Source of the DNA: Bremerella cremea | GTDB lineage: Bacteria; Planctomycetota; Planctomycetia; Pirellulales; Pirellulaceae | Direction: 5' to 3' | NCBI RefSeq assembly: GCF_003335505.1 | Contig: NZ_QPEX01000044.1 | Coordinates: 225,735-289,734, forward strand | Length of the DNA stretch: 64,000 nt | Made by a program: the position numbers and the translations under genes | Shown here: positions 8,819-18,083 of the stretch, in pieces | Layout: every line of letters begins with the position of its first letter | Numbering within the stretch: position 1 is the first letter of the stretch | Notes under the pieces: generated by a model | Database searches by the model: none | The model's input: only the letters and a program-made list of their open reading frames with translations | Told to the model about the DNA's origin: nothing

Positions 8819-10237
8819 GTGGTCACGGAAGACATCGACATTCTGCCCGCGTTGCGTCTTGCAATGATCGAAAGGGTAGGACAAGATCGCTTCGAACTTT
8901 GGTTCGGTACCAACACTCAGCTTCGCATGAGCGAAGGCTGTCTGTTGATCGAATCGACGAGCCGACTTAACCTCGATTTCCTCCGTAAGAACTTCCACGA
9001 AGCTGTTTGCCAGGCCCTGTCCGACGTTCAACTAACCGGCCATCAAGTCGTCTACCGCGAAGGTCAGGTCCCTGCCAAGAAGACGCAAGGTCCAAGCCAA
9101 CACCGCGCTGAGAAAAAGTTGCCTGCCGCCGCTCCTCCGGTTCGCGCATCTCAAACCACGACTTCTCGTCCTGCCAGCAGCCCTAGCGGCTTGCCTCGCC
9201 GCAAGTTTGCCTCGCTCAAAGAGTTCGTCGTCAGCGATTGTAACTCGATGGCTAAGACAGCTGCGACGATGGTCTTACAGCAACCAGGACAGATCTCGCC
9301 ACTTTATATTCACGGTCCTTCTGGCAGTGGCAAAACCCATTTGCTAGAAGGAATTTATGGACTTGCCCAGCAGCGTAAAGAACTTGGACGTGTTGTCTAC
9401 CTTTCGGCAGAGCAGTTCACGACGTTCTTTCTAGAGGCCCTGCAATCGTCCGGCGTAGCCAGTTTCCGCCGCAAGTATCGAGATGTGGGCGTCCTTATTA
9501 TCGACGACGTGCAGTTCTTCGCCGGCAAACGAGCGACGAAAACGGAACTGCTTCACACGCTCGATGCCATCAACCGACGTGGCGGCCAGGTTATTTTGGC
9601 CGGCAACCAGCGTCCGACCGAGCTTTCCGCGCTCGGCACTGAGTTGGTCGCTCGTTTCTCAAGTGGTTTGATCTGCAAAGTCGATCCTTTGGACGATATC
9701 TGTAAACAAACCCTTGTGCAGCGACTTGCTGAAAAGCGGGGCGTAACTCTCAACGAACCAATCACCCATTGGCTTACCCGCCAGTTACCAGGCGAAGGAC
9801 GTCTCATTTCTGGGGCGATCAATCGGTTGTGGGCTTTCAACGCCGTGGAAGGGAACACGCTTTCGATTCCCATTCTCGAAAACTTGTTAGCCGATTTGAT
9901 TCCGCAGCGCAGCAGCATGATGCGGCTAGACGATATCGAGCAAGCTGTTTGTCGCGTTTTCGGTGTCGACACAAAGCTCCTCCGTTCGCAATCGAAGTCT
10001 CGCCGGGCCAGCAACCCACGTATGCTGGCCATGTGGCTGGCCCGTAAACATACCGGCGCGGCTTTGTCGGATATTTGCCAACACTTCAATCGCCGTAGCC
10101 ATAGCACGGTGATCTCGGCCGAGAAGAAGGTCAATAAATGGCTTTCGGAAGAATCGATCGTGCAAATCGCCGATCGTTCACTGAAAGCCAAAGAGGCGAT
10201 TGAGTTAGCGGAAGCCGAACTTCGCACGAGCCGCTAG
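8819..10237 (+). CDS. dnaA: Chromosomal replication initiator DnaA
   Basis: 472 aa, GTG start at 8819 with GAAAGAG about 7 nt upstream. Domain I (about 1-80: 'ALRLAMIERVGQDRFELWF') is followed by a variable Pro/Ser/Ala-rich domain II (about 85-125). The AAA+ domain III has Walker A 'GPSGSGKTH' around residue 167 and Walker B 'LIIDDVQFF' around 226. Domain IV ends with the DNA-binding helix-turn-helix. Its signature reads 'FNRRSHSTVISAEKKV' where most bacteria have 'FGGRDHTTV.HA..KI', so two residues at base-contact positions differ (Asp to Ser, Thr to Ser). dnaN and recF are not adjacent. Confidence 0.95.
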   Translation: MVTEDIDILPALRLAMIERVGQDRFELWFGTNTQLRMSEGCLLIESTSRLNLDFLRKNFHEAVCQALSDVQLTGHQVVYREGQVPAKKTQGPSQHRAEKKLPAAAPPVRASQTTTSRPASSPSGLPRRKFASLKEFVVSDCNSMAKTAATMVLQQPGQISPLYIHGPSGSGKTHLLEGIYGLAQQRKELGRVVYLSAEQFTTFFLEALQSSGVASFRRKYRDVGVLIIDDVQFFAGKRATKTELLHTLDAINRRGGQVILAGNQRPTELSALGTELVARFSSGLICKVDPLDDICKQTLVQRLAEKRGVTLNEPITHWLTRQLPGEGRLISGAINRLWAFNAVEGNTLSIPILENLLADLIPQRSSMMRLDDIEQAVCRVFGVDTKLLRSQSKSRRASNPRMLAMWLARKHTGAALSDICQHFNRRSHSTVISAEKKVNKWLSEESIVQIADRSLKAKEAIELAEAELRTSR

Positions 10238-10307
10238 TTTTATTCTCGGGGCGAATTTAAATCTGGCCCTATTCTGCAGCGGTAGAAATTAAGAAGCGTC
10301 CGCTGTG

Positions 10308-10398
10308 CCACGGTCTTCTCGGATGCGCACGGAAATGAGGCGTGGTCTTGTGCGACGGCCCTTGAATACGGTTCCGTGCCCATCCGAGAAACCCGTGG
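10308..10398. repeat. Long near-perfect inverted repeat downstream of dnaA
   Basis: The 27-nt arm at 10308-10334 (CCACGGTCTTCTCGGATGCG...) pairs with 10372-10398 at 24 of 27 positions around a 37-nt loop. It lies in the 175-nt space between the convergent dnaA and the leftward gene ending at 10413. There is no T-run at either foot, so it is not a typical intrinsic terminator. It could be a transcript-protecting stem, a remnant of a small mobile repeat, or a protein-binding structure. Confidence 0.65.
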
Positions 10399-10412
10399 CG
10401 GGCGTTGCTGAT

Positions 10413-11180
10413 TTACTGAAAACCCCAACGACCGGCATGCTTGTCGCGATCGACCAGCTTGGCCATTTCTGGGCTTAGTGAGTAGTAGCGAGAGGGGCGG
10501 TTGATCTCGAGATCGATCTTCAGCCGTGTGTGAGGCAAGCTTTGATTAACAACCGGCGCCGGTTCGACCCTTAGCACGCTGACCGGATCCCCGTTCCATT
10601 TCACCATGTACATCGTGCCAGCCACCGTCGGTTCTGCCTCGAATTGGTAGTCTTTCGTCAGCATGGTCACTAAGCGCCGGTCGTCGCCGGTCGTGCCATG
10701 AAAGGTGATTCGCTGCAGTTGCTTCTCTTTGTCGAAGTAGTAGGTCAACGAGCCTGCAATGTCATCGACACGAGATCCACTAACCAGAGGGACTCGCATG
10801 CCTTCCATATTAAGATCGGAAAGCGTGGTGCTGACGTGAGGCCAGGTTTCCATGATCCAACGCGGGGTCGCATTGAAATTAATGAAATGGCTGAACTCTT
10901 GAAAGATTGGCGCCGCCCCTGGTTGGCCTGGTGAACCACCTGGCAGATTGCCGGTCATTTGCTGCGAAAGGGCAGAAACCTGGCTGCCGATTTGCCCCGG
11001 GTCGAACTTGATCGAGGCATCCGGCGCGTCGGCTTGGCTTGTTGCCCCCGATGGCACATAAGCCTTGGCCTTGTTCCAATAGGTAGCAGCCGTTTCCCGC
11101 ACGTCCGGATGAAAATAGCCGTAGGGCACGCCAATACTGGCGGCTGCGGCAACCCAAAACATAACGGTTCGACGAAACAC
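10413..11180 (-). CDS. Membrane-anchored uncharacterised protein
   Basis: 255 aa. The start is GTG 11180, supported by AAGGAG 7 nt upstream. A single N-terminal hydrophobic segment (about residues 6-22, 'VMFWVAAAASIGVPYGYF') probably anchors it. After a Pro/Gly/Gln-rich linker (about 50-85) comes a soluble alpha/beta domain with 'GTTGDDRRLVTMLTKDYQFE' and a C-terminal basic tail. It contains a 'FINFNATPRWIMETWPHV' stretch and looks like a conserved planctomycete family, but I do not recognise the function. It is convergent with dnaA. Confidence 0.75.
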   Translation of the reverse strand: MFRRTVMFWVAAAASIGVPYGYFHPDVRETAATYWNKAKAYVPSGATSQADAPDASIKFDPGQIGSQVSALSQQMTGNLPGGSPGQPGAAPIFQEFSHFINFNATPRWIMETWPHVSTTLSDLNMEGMRVPLVSGSRVDDIAGSLTYYFDKEKQLQRITFHGTTGDDRRLVTMLTKDYQFEAEPTVAGTMYMVKWNGDPVSVLRVEPAPVVNQSLPHTRLKIDLEINRPSRYYSLSPEMAKLVDRDKHAGRWGFQ

Positions 11181-11308
11181 CTCGGTTCTCCTTTCCCAGA
11201 TTGCGTGCGTCTTGGTTATTCATCGAACAAGCGGAAACCGCCTCATGAATGCGATGCCAGCACACGCTAGAACCCGAGCCGCCGCCACGTCTTTCCCAGT
11301 ACGACAAG

Positions 11309-12499
11309 ATGGAATCTTCCGAGCAATCCGCCCCCCTCAATCTTGCCCATTGGCTCACCTCGCGGGAAGCAGCTGAATGGTTCGCCTGGCTCAGCAAGGT
11401 TGATCCCCAGGCGATTGCGACCCTGTCGAAGCTTCGCCAGGAATTGACCGCCGAGCAGTCACAAGCGATCCTCAACCAGGCTCAGCTTCGCCAGCGGGGC
11501 GTGAAGAAATTTACGAGGGCCGGGCAGATGTTCTTCACTCGGGTTGGGCAAGAGCAAGCCACCGACGAAGAGATTGCTGCCTACAAGGCATGCCGCTTTT
11601 CCCCTGGCCAGCCGCTGGCGGACCTTTGCTGCGGAATCGGGGGCGACTTGATCGCCTTGGCCCAGCGCGGGCCTACCATGGCGGTCGATGCCTCTCCGGA
11701 ACATTTGTGTTATGCGGAAGCGAACGTTGCTGCCTATGACGCGAACCTTGCCGGCACGCAGTGCGGCTTGGCCGAAGAGACGCCTCTGCAAGAATTTGCG
11801 GCCTGGCATATCGACCCCGACCGACGTAGTGACAATCGCCGTACGATCAAGCTCGATCACTTCAGCCCGGCGTTGCCGCAACTAGAAATGATGCTGCGGG
11901 CGAACCGCAACGCGGCTTTGAAACTCGCCCCCGCCAGCCGTTTGCCGCCTGAATGGGAAGAGCAGGGGGAGTGCGAGTGGATCACGCACCATCGAGAATG
12001 CAAACAACTTGTCGTCTGGCTAGGAAACCTCGCCCCGCAGCCAGGTCTTCGTCGGGCAACACGAATTGGGAATGCCGGTCAGATCGACTCTTTCCTAGGC
12101 TCTCCTAACCATTCGTACGCTTCAACAGAAATTGCGGCCTGCCTATTCGATCCAGATCCAGCCCTAGTCGCCTCTGGCTTAGTCGATACCTTGGCGGCAG
12201 AGCTCAACTTAGCCCGGGTTTCGCCTCAATCGCACTACCTGACCGGGCCATTATCAATCGAACACCCGCTGCTCTCTCGCTTTGAAGTTCAGGGAGTCGA
12301 AAAGATTGATACCAAGCGACTTAAGAAGGCGATCACGGCGGCCAATTGGGGAACGCTCGAACTCAAACAAAGAGGCCTCGAGCTGAAACTCGAGGCCTTG
12401 CGAAAACAACTTAAACCACGCGGTGACGGTCCAGGGACCATCATCTTTACCCCAACCACCGTCGGCAATCGAGCGATCTTATGCCAACGGTTTGAGTAA
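11309..12499 (+). CDS. Class I SAM-dependent methyltransferase with THUMP-like C-terminal domain
   Basis: 396 aa from ATG 11309; an earlier in-frame ATG at 11249 exists and neither has a strong ribosome binding site. The N-terminal region is helical. A Rossmann-type methyltransferase core starts at about residue 104 with the SAM-binding motif 'LADLCCGIGGDLIALA', followed by 'AVDASPEHLCYAEANVAAY'. The last ~90 residues ('YLTGPLSIEHPLLSRFEV...KRLKKAI') match the THUMP-like domain found after this core in a family of putative RNA-modifying enzymes. It is probably a nucleic-acid methyltransferase with unknown target. It is convergent with the next gene, with only 13 nt between stops. Confidence 0.8.
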   Translation: MESSEQSAPLNLAHWLTSREAAEWFAWLSKVDPQAIATLSKLRQELTAEQSQAILNQAQLRQRGVKKFTRAGQMFFTRVGQEQATDEEIAAYKACRFSPGQPLADLCCGIGGDLIALAQRGPTMAVDASPEHLCYAEANVAAYDANLAGTQCGLAEETPLQEFAAWHIDPDRRSDNRRTIKLDHFSPALPQLEMMLRANRNAALKLAPASRLPPEWEEQGECEWITHHRECKQLVVWLGNLAPQPGLRRATRIGNAGQIDSFLGSPNHSYASTEIAACLFDPDPALVASGLVDTLAAELNLARVSPQSHYLTGPLSIEHPLLSRFEVQGVEKIDTKRLKKAITAANWGTLELKQRGLELKLEALRKQLKPRGDGPGTIIFTPTTVGNRAILCQRFE

Positions 12500-12512
12500 G
12501 CGGGCAAGCCAA

Positions 12513-13634
12513 TTACTTCTTCTTGGTTTCGGGTGCTGCCAATGTTGGCACTTCGGCAACTTCCTCTAGCGGCTCGGCCTCTTCCTTCGGCTTGGTCGCT
12601 GGATCAGCCAGAGTAGGTACCCCTGCGACGTTGTCTTCAGCCGAATCTTCTTTCGGCATCTCTTCCTTCATCGGTGCTTGATCTGGCTCAGCCTTTTCTG
12701 CTGGCTTTGTGGCTGGGTCGGCAGGGGTCGGGCTCTCCTCTTTCATTTCAGCAGGAGGGGTCAACTTGACTGTTTTCTTTGCAGACGCAGGCAAGGCGGC
12801 CACCTTGGCAGGCTCGGCGTTGATCAGCTCTTCGGTCATCCGGCCCAGGTAATTCATGACGCTTTCTTCTCCCTGAAAACCGATCACACGTTCATCGAGA
12901 TCGATTTGTTGCGAAAGAATGCGTCCCTGCTCAATGTCGAATCGAAACTTCCCCTTGGTCAGCTTCTGAATCAGTTCGACCTTCAACATCGGGTCATCGA
13001 TCGGGGTGAGAACTTGCGTTTCCGTTGTAATCGTCGCCACTCCGGCACTGACATTCACCAAACGAAACACCTGACGGGTTTTAATCCGCTTGAGGGCACC
13101 GTTGCCTGTTCGCACGGTAAGGTCATCGGGCGAGTACCACGCTGCATCGACGGCAACCGGGTCGGCAGGCAGAATCGGCAGGATCTGCGATTCGCTGCTC
13201 GGCGTACCGGCCAAATGTTCCCGTTTAACCAATCGCCCCTGGGCATCGACGGTAATGCGCGACAACGGTACGCCAACGCTTTGGGAGGCCTGAGCGTAGA
13301 TTGCCGGGGGCGTCTTGTCCGTTTCGCTGTTGTAAGACACCTCGGGACGATCAGTCACCTTTTGCCACATGTTGATATTTTCAACCGAGTGCATAAAGGT
13401 AACCAAGCCGCTTTCATCGACCTTTTGAACTTCCCACTTGCGGGTCGAAATGCTGCGTGACTGGGCGGTTTGCTTCACCCCTTTAATCTTGGTGTCGACC
13501 GTCGAGAGGTGGGTGATCTTCGAGCGAATCACATCCCCCTGATTGAACTTGTATTCCAGCTTGACGGTTGCCTCGTCAGCGATCGCAGCCGAAGCCACGC
13601 CCAATAGAATCGCGATCGTCGCGAAGATCTTCAT
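12513..13634 (-). CDS. Exported protein with acidic Pro/Glu/Ala-rich tail (DUF6263-like)
   Basis: 373 aa with a signal peptide (MKIFATIAILLGVASAAIADE). Residues about 22-270 form a beta-rich domain ('VKLEYKFNQGDVIRSKITHLSTV...') resembling the DUF6263 family of secreted proteins. Residues about 285-373 are low-complexity, with repeats of ADPATKP, PKEEAEP and VPTLA, ending in KKK. No catalytic motif is visible. The family name is tentative. It sits between a convergent methyltransferase gene and nadK on the same strand, about 97 nt downstream of nadK's stop, and could be its own unit. Confidence 0.7.
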   Translation of the reverse strand: MKIFATIAILLGVASAAIADEATVKLEYKFNQGDVIRSKITHLSTVDTKIKGVKQTAQSRSISTRKWEVQKVDESGLVTFMHSVENINMWQKVTDRPEVSYNSETDKTPPAIYAQASQSVGVPLSRITVDAQGRLVKREHLAGTPSSESQILPILPADPVAVDAAWYSPDDLTVRTGNGALKRIKTRQVFRLVNVSAGVATITTETQVLTPIDDPMLKVELIQKLTKGKFRFDIEQGRILSQQIDLDERVIGFQGEESVMNYLGRMTEELINAEPAKVAALPASAKKTVKLTPPAEMKEESPTPADPATKPAEKAEPDQAPMKEEMPKEDSAEDNVAGVPTLADPATKPKEEAEPLEEVAEVPTLAAPETKKK

Positions 13635-13731
13635 AATTGCATCCTTGCAGTTCGGGTCTTTTGGGAACAGTTTTCAGCATTCAATGCCCCTCTCTGGCCG
13701 AACACTAAAAACTGAACACTTCAAACTATTA

Positions 13732-14622
13732 CTACCGTCCGTGTTCTATTTGACCGCCCCAGCCAAGTTTTTCGCGGAGCGTGCGGTAGTAGTTGTGATC
13801 GTGGGTCGCGACGAGCTTGAATCTTGGTTCCGCTTGGTCGACGCGAACGCGGTGGTCGCTGGTAATCGGGCTGAGGACGCGGCCGTCGACAACAACCGAC
13901 ATCTTTCGTTCCGCACCACGTAGGTGCATCTCGAAACATCGATCTCCCGTATCAACCACAGGCCGCATCGTCAGCGTGTGCGGATTGATCGGACTGACCA
14001 CGAAAGCCCGCAAATCGGCCCGCAAAATAGGACCACCTGCCGACAGATTATGCGCCGTCGAACCGACCGGTGTGCTGATGATCAAGCCATCGCAGCTATA
14101 TGATGTCGCTAACAGTCCATCCACGTAAAGATCAATCGTGCGGATTTGGAACGGAGGACCGCCGAGAATCGCCATTTCGTTCAAACCAATCCGCTCGGCG
14201 ATCACTTCATTGTCCTTTAGAACCTGACAACGAAGCATCATGTGTTCCATTATTTGGCACTCGCCGGCAACCAACGAAGCTAACTGGTCGACGAAAACCT
14301 CAGGCGTGAAAGTCGTCAGAAACCCAAGATTCCCCATATTTACGCCGATAATTGGCGTCTGGTTGTGCCCCATACTACGTGAAGCCCCCAGAATCGAACC
14401 ATCTCCTCCTAAAACAATTGCGAAGTCGGCTTCAACCTGGGAAAGATCCGACTCCCAGTTCAGATCGGTCAGCACCACGTCCGCGAATTGAGGCAAGACG
14501 TGCAGCAGACGCTCGGTTTCTTCTTGCACATGAGGCCGATTGCCGGCCCCTAGCAACATGACACGCGGCCTGTCCTTGCCAATCCAGTCTGGGGCTTTCG
14601 GGTGCGGGGGAGTCAAAGTCAT
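13732..14622 (-). CDS. nadK: NAD kinase
   Basis: 296 aa from ATG 14622; the frame is open further upstream to 14856 but that part overlaps dxs and has no family similarity. It phosphorylates NAD to NADP. Signature motifs are GGDG (residues 72-75, 'VLGGDGSILGASR'), 'NMGNLGFLT', the 'LNEMAI' Asn-Glu pair, and 'DGLIISTPVGSTAHNLSAGGPI' (NAD- and ATP-binding). Cytoplasmic. It is the last gene of the leftward cluster xseA-xseB-ispA-dxs-nadK, starting 97 nt after dxs ends. No clear ribosome binding site precedes the chosen ATG. Confidence 0.93.
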   Translation of the reverse strand: MTLTPPHPKAPDWIGKDRPRVMLLGAGNRPHVQEETERLLHVLPQFADVVLTDLNWESDLSQVEADFAIVLGGDGSILGASRSMGHNQTPIIGVNMGNLGFLTTFTPEVFVDQLASLVAGECQIMEHMMLRCQVLKDNEVIAERIGLNEMAILGGPPFQIRTIDLYVDGLLATSYSCDGLIISTPVGSTAHNLSAGGPILRADLRAFVVSPINPHTLTMRPVVDTGDRCFEMHLRGAERKMSVVVDGRVLSPITSDHRVRVDQAEPRFKLVATHDHNYYRTLREKLGWGGQIEHGR

Positions 14623-14719
14623 GGGAGGCAAATCCCGGGTAAGGTCCAAGAGTGCGGAATACGCCCGTAAATGAAGTCGACGACCGCATCTCGATCCGCA
14701 CTTGCGGACCTTACGGGAT

Positions 14720-16624
14720 TTAGTGGGAGGACGAAACCTTGCGTTGTACGCCAGCCAACTCACGGCAAACGGTCGCAATGCCGAGTGAGTCGAGCTGAAG
14801 TTCGGCCAGGATTTCGGCTCTGTCTCCATGTTGTACGAAGACGTCCGGAATTCCAAGTCGCTTTACATGGCTCGCATCGACACCAGCATCGGCGGCTTCT
14901 TCCAGCAAGGCACTGCCAAAGCCGGTCAATAAAGCCCCTTCTTCCACCGTGACGACGAAAGGGGACTCGCGGAGAATGGGCAAAATGGTTTCGGCGTCAA
15001 ACGGTTTCACAAAACGCGCATTGACCAGCGTGATATCGAGACCATCTTTGGCCAGCATTTCAACCGCCTTGTTCGCTTCAGCCAGTTGGGCCCCGTAACA
15101 AATGACGGCTCCGTCCTGACCACGGCGAAACACTTCGGCTTTGCCTAATTCCAAGGGGGCACGATCTCGCTTGATGTTTTCAGCGTTGGTTTTGGGGTAG
15201 CGAATCGCTGTCGGATGATCCACTTCCACGGCGAAGTCGACCATCGCCGTCAATTCGTCGGCATCGCCCGGAGCCATGACGATCATGTTGGGGAACATCC
15301 GCATATAACCGACATCGTACATGCCATGATGCGTCGGTCCATCCGCAGCAGTAATTCCGGCTCGGTCCATCGTGAAAACGACCGGCAGATCCTGCAGGGC
15401 AACTTCCTGGAAGACCTGATCGAAGCTGCGTTGGAGGAATGTGCTGTAGATGTTAACGACCGGGCGGAGTCCCGCTTTGGCCTGACCAGCCGCAAAAGCA
15501 ACCGTATGCGATTCGCAAATCCCGGTATCGAAAAAACGTTCGCCAAACTCTTCGCGGAGTGGCTCCATCTTCGTTCCTTGGCACATCGCTGCCGTAAGAA
15601 CGGTTACCTTTTCGTTGCGACGCATCACGGCGGCAATCGCATCGCGGGCGTAATTGGTGTAAGCCTTCGAGCCTTCGCGTTTGGTTTCTTCTTCTTTGAC
15701 TTCGCCTGGTTTGCAAATCGCCGGAGGCGTGTGGTAGTAGACGGGATCTTCGGCCGCTGGATCGTAGCCGTGCCCTTTTTCGGTCACCACATGCAGCAAG
15801 GTTGGTCCCTTCTGCGATTTGACCATCTCCAGGTATTTCCGCAGCAGCGGAATGTTGTGGCCGTCGATCGGACCGATGTAATTGACGCCCAGCTCTTCAA
15901 ACAGCATCCCGCCGTGCAGGCCAGCTTTGACGCCTTCTTTCAGTTGGGCGAGGAAACGTTCGGTCGGGTCGCCGAAAACGGGGACCATGTTCAGCGCTTT
16001 GACGATTTCATGCTTGAAACCGGTATAGAACGGGTTCATCCGCAAGCGGTCGAAGTAGTCGGCCACTCCACCTACGCGTGGGCAGATCGACATCTTGTTA
16101 TCGTTCAAGATGATAATCAGGTTCCCCTTGAGCGTCTTAGCGTTGTTGAGCGCCTCGAACACCATGCCACAAGGAAATGCCCCGTCTCCAATGACCGCCA
16201 CCGCATGACGATCGCCGTGGCCAGCCAAGTAATCACCACTGGCCAGTCCCATCACCGTCGAGACGCTCGCCCCGGCATGCCCTGTCATGAACAAGTCGTA
16301 AGGGCTCTCGTTGGGGTTGGGGTACCCCATTAGGCCCCCTTTGGTTCGCATCGTGTTGAACTGATCGTAGCGCCCGGTAACCAGCTTATGCGGATAAACC
16401 TGATGGCCGGTGTCCCAGATCAAGCGATCTTGTTCGAAATCGAACGTGCGATGCAGGGCAATGCACAGTTCAACCACACCTAAGTTGGAAGCAAAGTGGG
16501 CCGTGCGAGTCGCCACCAAATTACATAACACCTCACGAATCTCAGTGGCCAACTGATTGAGCTGGGCCGTATTGAAATTCTGCAGGTCTTCTGGCGATTT
16601 AATCGAGGGGAGTAGTTCCGCCAT
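14720..16624 (-). CDS. dxs: 1-deoxy-D-xylulose-5-phosphate synthase
   Basis: 634 aa, full length. It condenses pyruvate and glyceraldehyde-3-phosphate, the first step of the MEP isoprenoid pathway, using thiamine diphosphate. The thiamine-binding motif runs from 'VIGDGAFPCGMVFEALNNA' to 'ILNDNKMSI' (about residues 143-177). The catalytic-glutamate region reads 'GICESHTVAFAAG', and the transketolase pyrimidine-domain motif 'IYSTFLQRSFDQV' and 'DRAGITAADGPTHHG' follow. 'CESH' replaces the common 'AEQH', leaving the Glu intact. It lies 5 nt after ispA ends, so the two are cotranscribed. Confidence 0.96.
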   Translation of the reverse strand: MAELLPSIKSPEDLQNFNTAQLNQLATEIREVLCNLVATRTAHFASNLGVVELCIALHRTFDFEQDRLIWDTGHQVYPHKLVTGRYDQFNTMRTKGGLMGYPNPNESPYDLFMTGHAGASVSTVMGLASGDYLAGHGDRHAVAVIGDGAFPCGMVFEALNNAKTLKGNLIIILNDNKMSICPRVGGVADYFDRLRMNPFYTGFKHEIVKALNMVPVFGDPTERFLAQLKEGVKAGLHGGMLFEELGVNYIGPIDGHNIPLLRKYLEMVKSQKGPTLLHVVTEKGHGYDPAAEDPVYYHTPPAICKPGEVKEEETKREGSKAYTNYARDAIAAVMRRNEKVTVLTAAMCQGTKMEPLREEFGERFFDTGICESHTVAFAAGQAKAGLRPVVNIYSTFLQRSFDQVFQEVALQDLPVVFTMDRAGITAADGPTHHGMYDVGYMRMFPNMIVMAPGDADELTAMVDFAVEVDHPTAIRYPKTNAENIKRDRAPLELGKAEVFRRGQDGAVICYGAQLAEANKAVEMLAKDGLDITLVNARFVKPFDAETILPILRESPFVVTVEEGALLTGFGSALLEEAADAGVDASHVKRLGIPDVFVQHGDRAEILAELQLDSLGIATVCRELAGVQRKVSSSH

Positions 16625-16629
16625 GGCGA

Positions 16630-17526
16630 TTAGTGGTTCCTTTCCAGCACGTAGTGAGCCAGTGAAATAAGCGCATCTCCTCCGCAGGGCAGGGTGGCAA
16701 CGGCTTCACTTGCCTGATGTATCAATTGTTCTGCTTTGCGCCGGCTCTCTTCAATACCCCAAACCCCAGGAAAGGTCATCTTTCCCTTTCCCGCATCCTT
16801 ACCAACGCGTTTGCCCATCGCTTTTTCGTCCCCTTGGACGTCCAGCAAGTCGTCGGTGATTTGAAAGGCTAAACCGACCGCATCTCCGTAGCAGGTCAGC
16901 GCGGTCAGCAAACTTTCGCTTGCCCCGGCAACAATCCCCCCCAACCGAAGTGAGACGGTAATCATCGCACCGGTTTTGCGACGATGTATCTTTGCCAAAT
17001 CGTCAGCCGTGCCTGGCAAGGTCTCGAACTGTAAATCGTCTACTTGGCCGCCAACCAACTGGCTGGCCCCAGCGGCACGGGTTAATTCGCGTAAACAGCG
17101 GCGAGATTGCTCGGCATCGGGGATTTCGGTGGCAAGAATCTCGAAAGCCCGCGTTAGCAGTGCATCGCCAGCCAATATCGCGGTGGCCTCGTCAAACTGG
17201 CGATGGCAAGTCGGACGCCCGCGTCGCAGGTCATCGTCATCCATCGCTGGTAAATCGTCGTGAATAAGGGAGTAAGCGTGAACCATCTCGACCGCACATG
17301 CCGGAGGAATCGCTTGCTTCCTTTCTGAACCGCACGCTTCCGCCGCAAGCAACGCCAAAACAGGGCGGAGGCGTTTGCCTGGGGCCAGCAAACTGTAACG
17401 TATTGCATCCCGCAAACGGGACGGGCAATCGTCATCAAATTCGGTGAGCCGGACTAATGCGGCATCGATTTCGGGTCGAAGCCGTTCGGCAATTTCGCGA
17501 AACGTGTCCGTTGACACCTCGGCCAT
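16630..17526 (-). CDS. ispA: Polyprenyl synthetase (farnesyl/geranylgeranyl diphosphate synthase)
   Basis: 298 aa from ATG 17526, which has AGGA 6-7 nt upstream; the ATG two codons earlier is too close to that site. It carries both aspartate-rich motifs of trans-prenyltransferases: the first, 'LIHDDLPAMDDDDLRRG', begins near D90, and the second, 'FQITDDLLDVQGD', is near residue 228. The 'CH' and chain-length region of the first motif fits short-chain (C15/C20) synthases. It uses the IPP/DMAPP made by the MEP pathway, whose first enzyme Dxs is encoded next. This xseB-ispA-dxs order is common in proteobacteria too. Confidence 0.93.
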   Translation of the reverse strand: MAEVSTDTFREIAERLRPEIDAALVRLTEFDDDCPSRLRDAIRYSLLAPGKRLRPVLALLAAEACGSERKQAIPPACAVEMVHAYSLIHDDLPAMDDDDLRRGRPTCHRQFDEATAILAGDALLTRAFEILATEIPDAEQSRRCLRELTRAAGASQLVGGQVDDLQFETLPGTADDLAKIHRRKTGAMITVSLRLGGIVAGASESLLTALTCYGDAVGLAFQITDDLLDVQGDEKAMGKRVGKDAGKGKMTFPGVWGIEESRRKAEQLIHQASEAVATLPCGGDALISLAHYVLERNH

Positions 17527-17609
17527 GCTCATTCCTGCGCGATCTGAGAACAAAGGGAACGGAACAAACTTCGTGGCCACTAAGCCGCCTTCCGTTGCAA
17601 GGTCCTATT

Positions 17610-18011
17610 TTAGAACAACTTGCGACCGTCGTCCACGTTATCTGTGGTCGATTTACCCGTAGATTTCTTGGCAGTACCCCTCCGTTTGGCCCGGGACTCG
17701 GCCTTTTCGTCGAGGGACATTTCCTCGTCCTCAAACGCCTGGGTAACGGGGTTCCCCTCTGCGTCGACGCCCGAAAGGAGCTCGATCTTACGTTCCGTCG
17801 TCTTCAATACCGCATGACATTGCTTAAGGACTTCGATCCCACGCTGGTACTTGTCGAGCGCCTCGTCCAAGCCTAACTGTCCCGTTTCTAGCTGCTGGAC
17901 AATCTGTTGCAGCTCCGCCAAACCTTCCTCGAATTTGGGCGGGGCATCATCCTGCTGGGCTTCTGGGGTCTTCTTTTTGGCCAAAGTAACATCCTTCGTG
18001 GGGCCCGACAT
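17610..18011 (-). CDS. xseB: Exodeoxyribonuclease VII small subunit
   Basis: 133 aa, longer than the usual 70-85 aa. The canonical XseB core, a helical hairpin, covers about residues 26-85 ('FEEGLAELQQIVQQLETGQ' to 'VLKTTERKIELL'). It is followed by a ~50-residue polar, Lys/Ser/Glu-rich tail ('DEKAESRAKRRGTAKKS...'). It forms the nuclease complex with XseA, encoded immediately upstream. The start could be the ATG at 18011 or the adjacent GTG at 18014. Downstream ispA begins 83 nt later. Confidence 0.9.
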   Translation of the reverse strand: MSGPTKDVTLAKKKTPEAQQDDAPPKFEEGLAELQQIVQQLETGQLGLDEALDKYQRGIEVLKQCHAVLKTTERKIELLSGVDAEGNPVTQAFEDEEMSLDEKAESRAKRRGTAKKSTGKSTTDNVDDGRKLF

Positions 18012-18083
18012 CACGGACCAAAATGCGATATTTTTTAACTTGGCGGCCGTACAACGAGAACTCGCTCAGCCGACCATTACGTG

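Noticed and set aside
15215..16333. A 372-codon frame on the + strand across dxs
   Set aside because: It is the antisense of dxs, a strongly recognised gene, and its predicted protein is His/Arg/Phe-rich with no family character.
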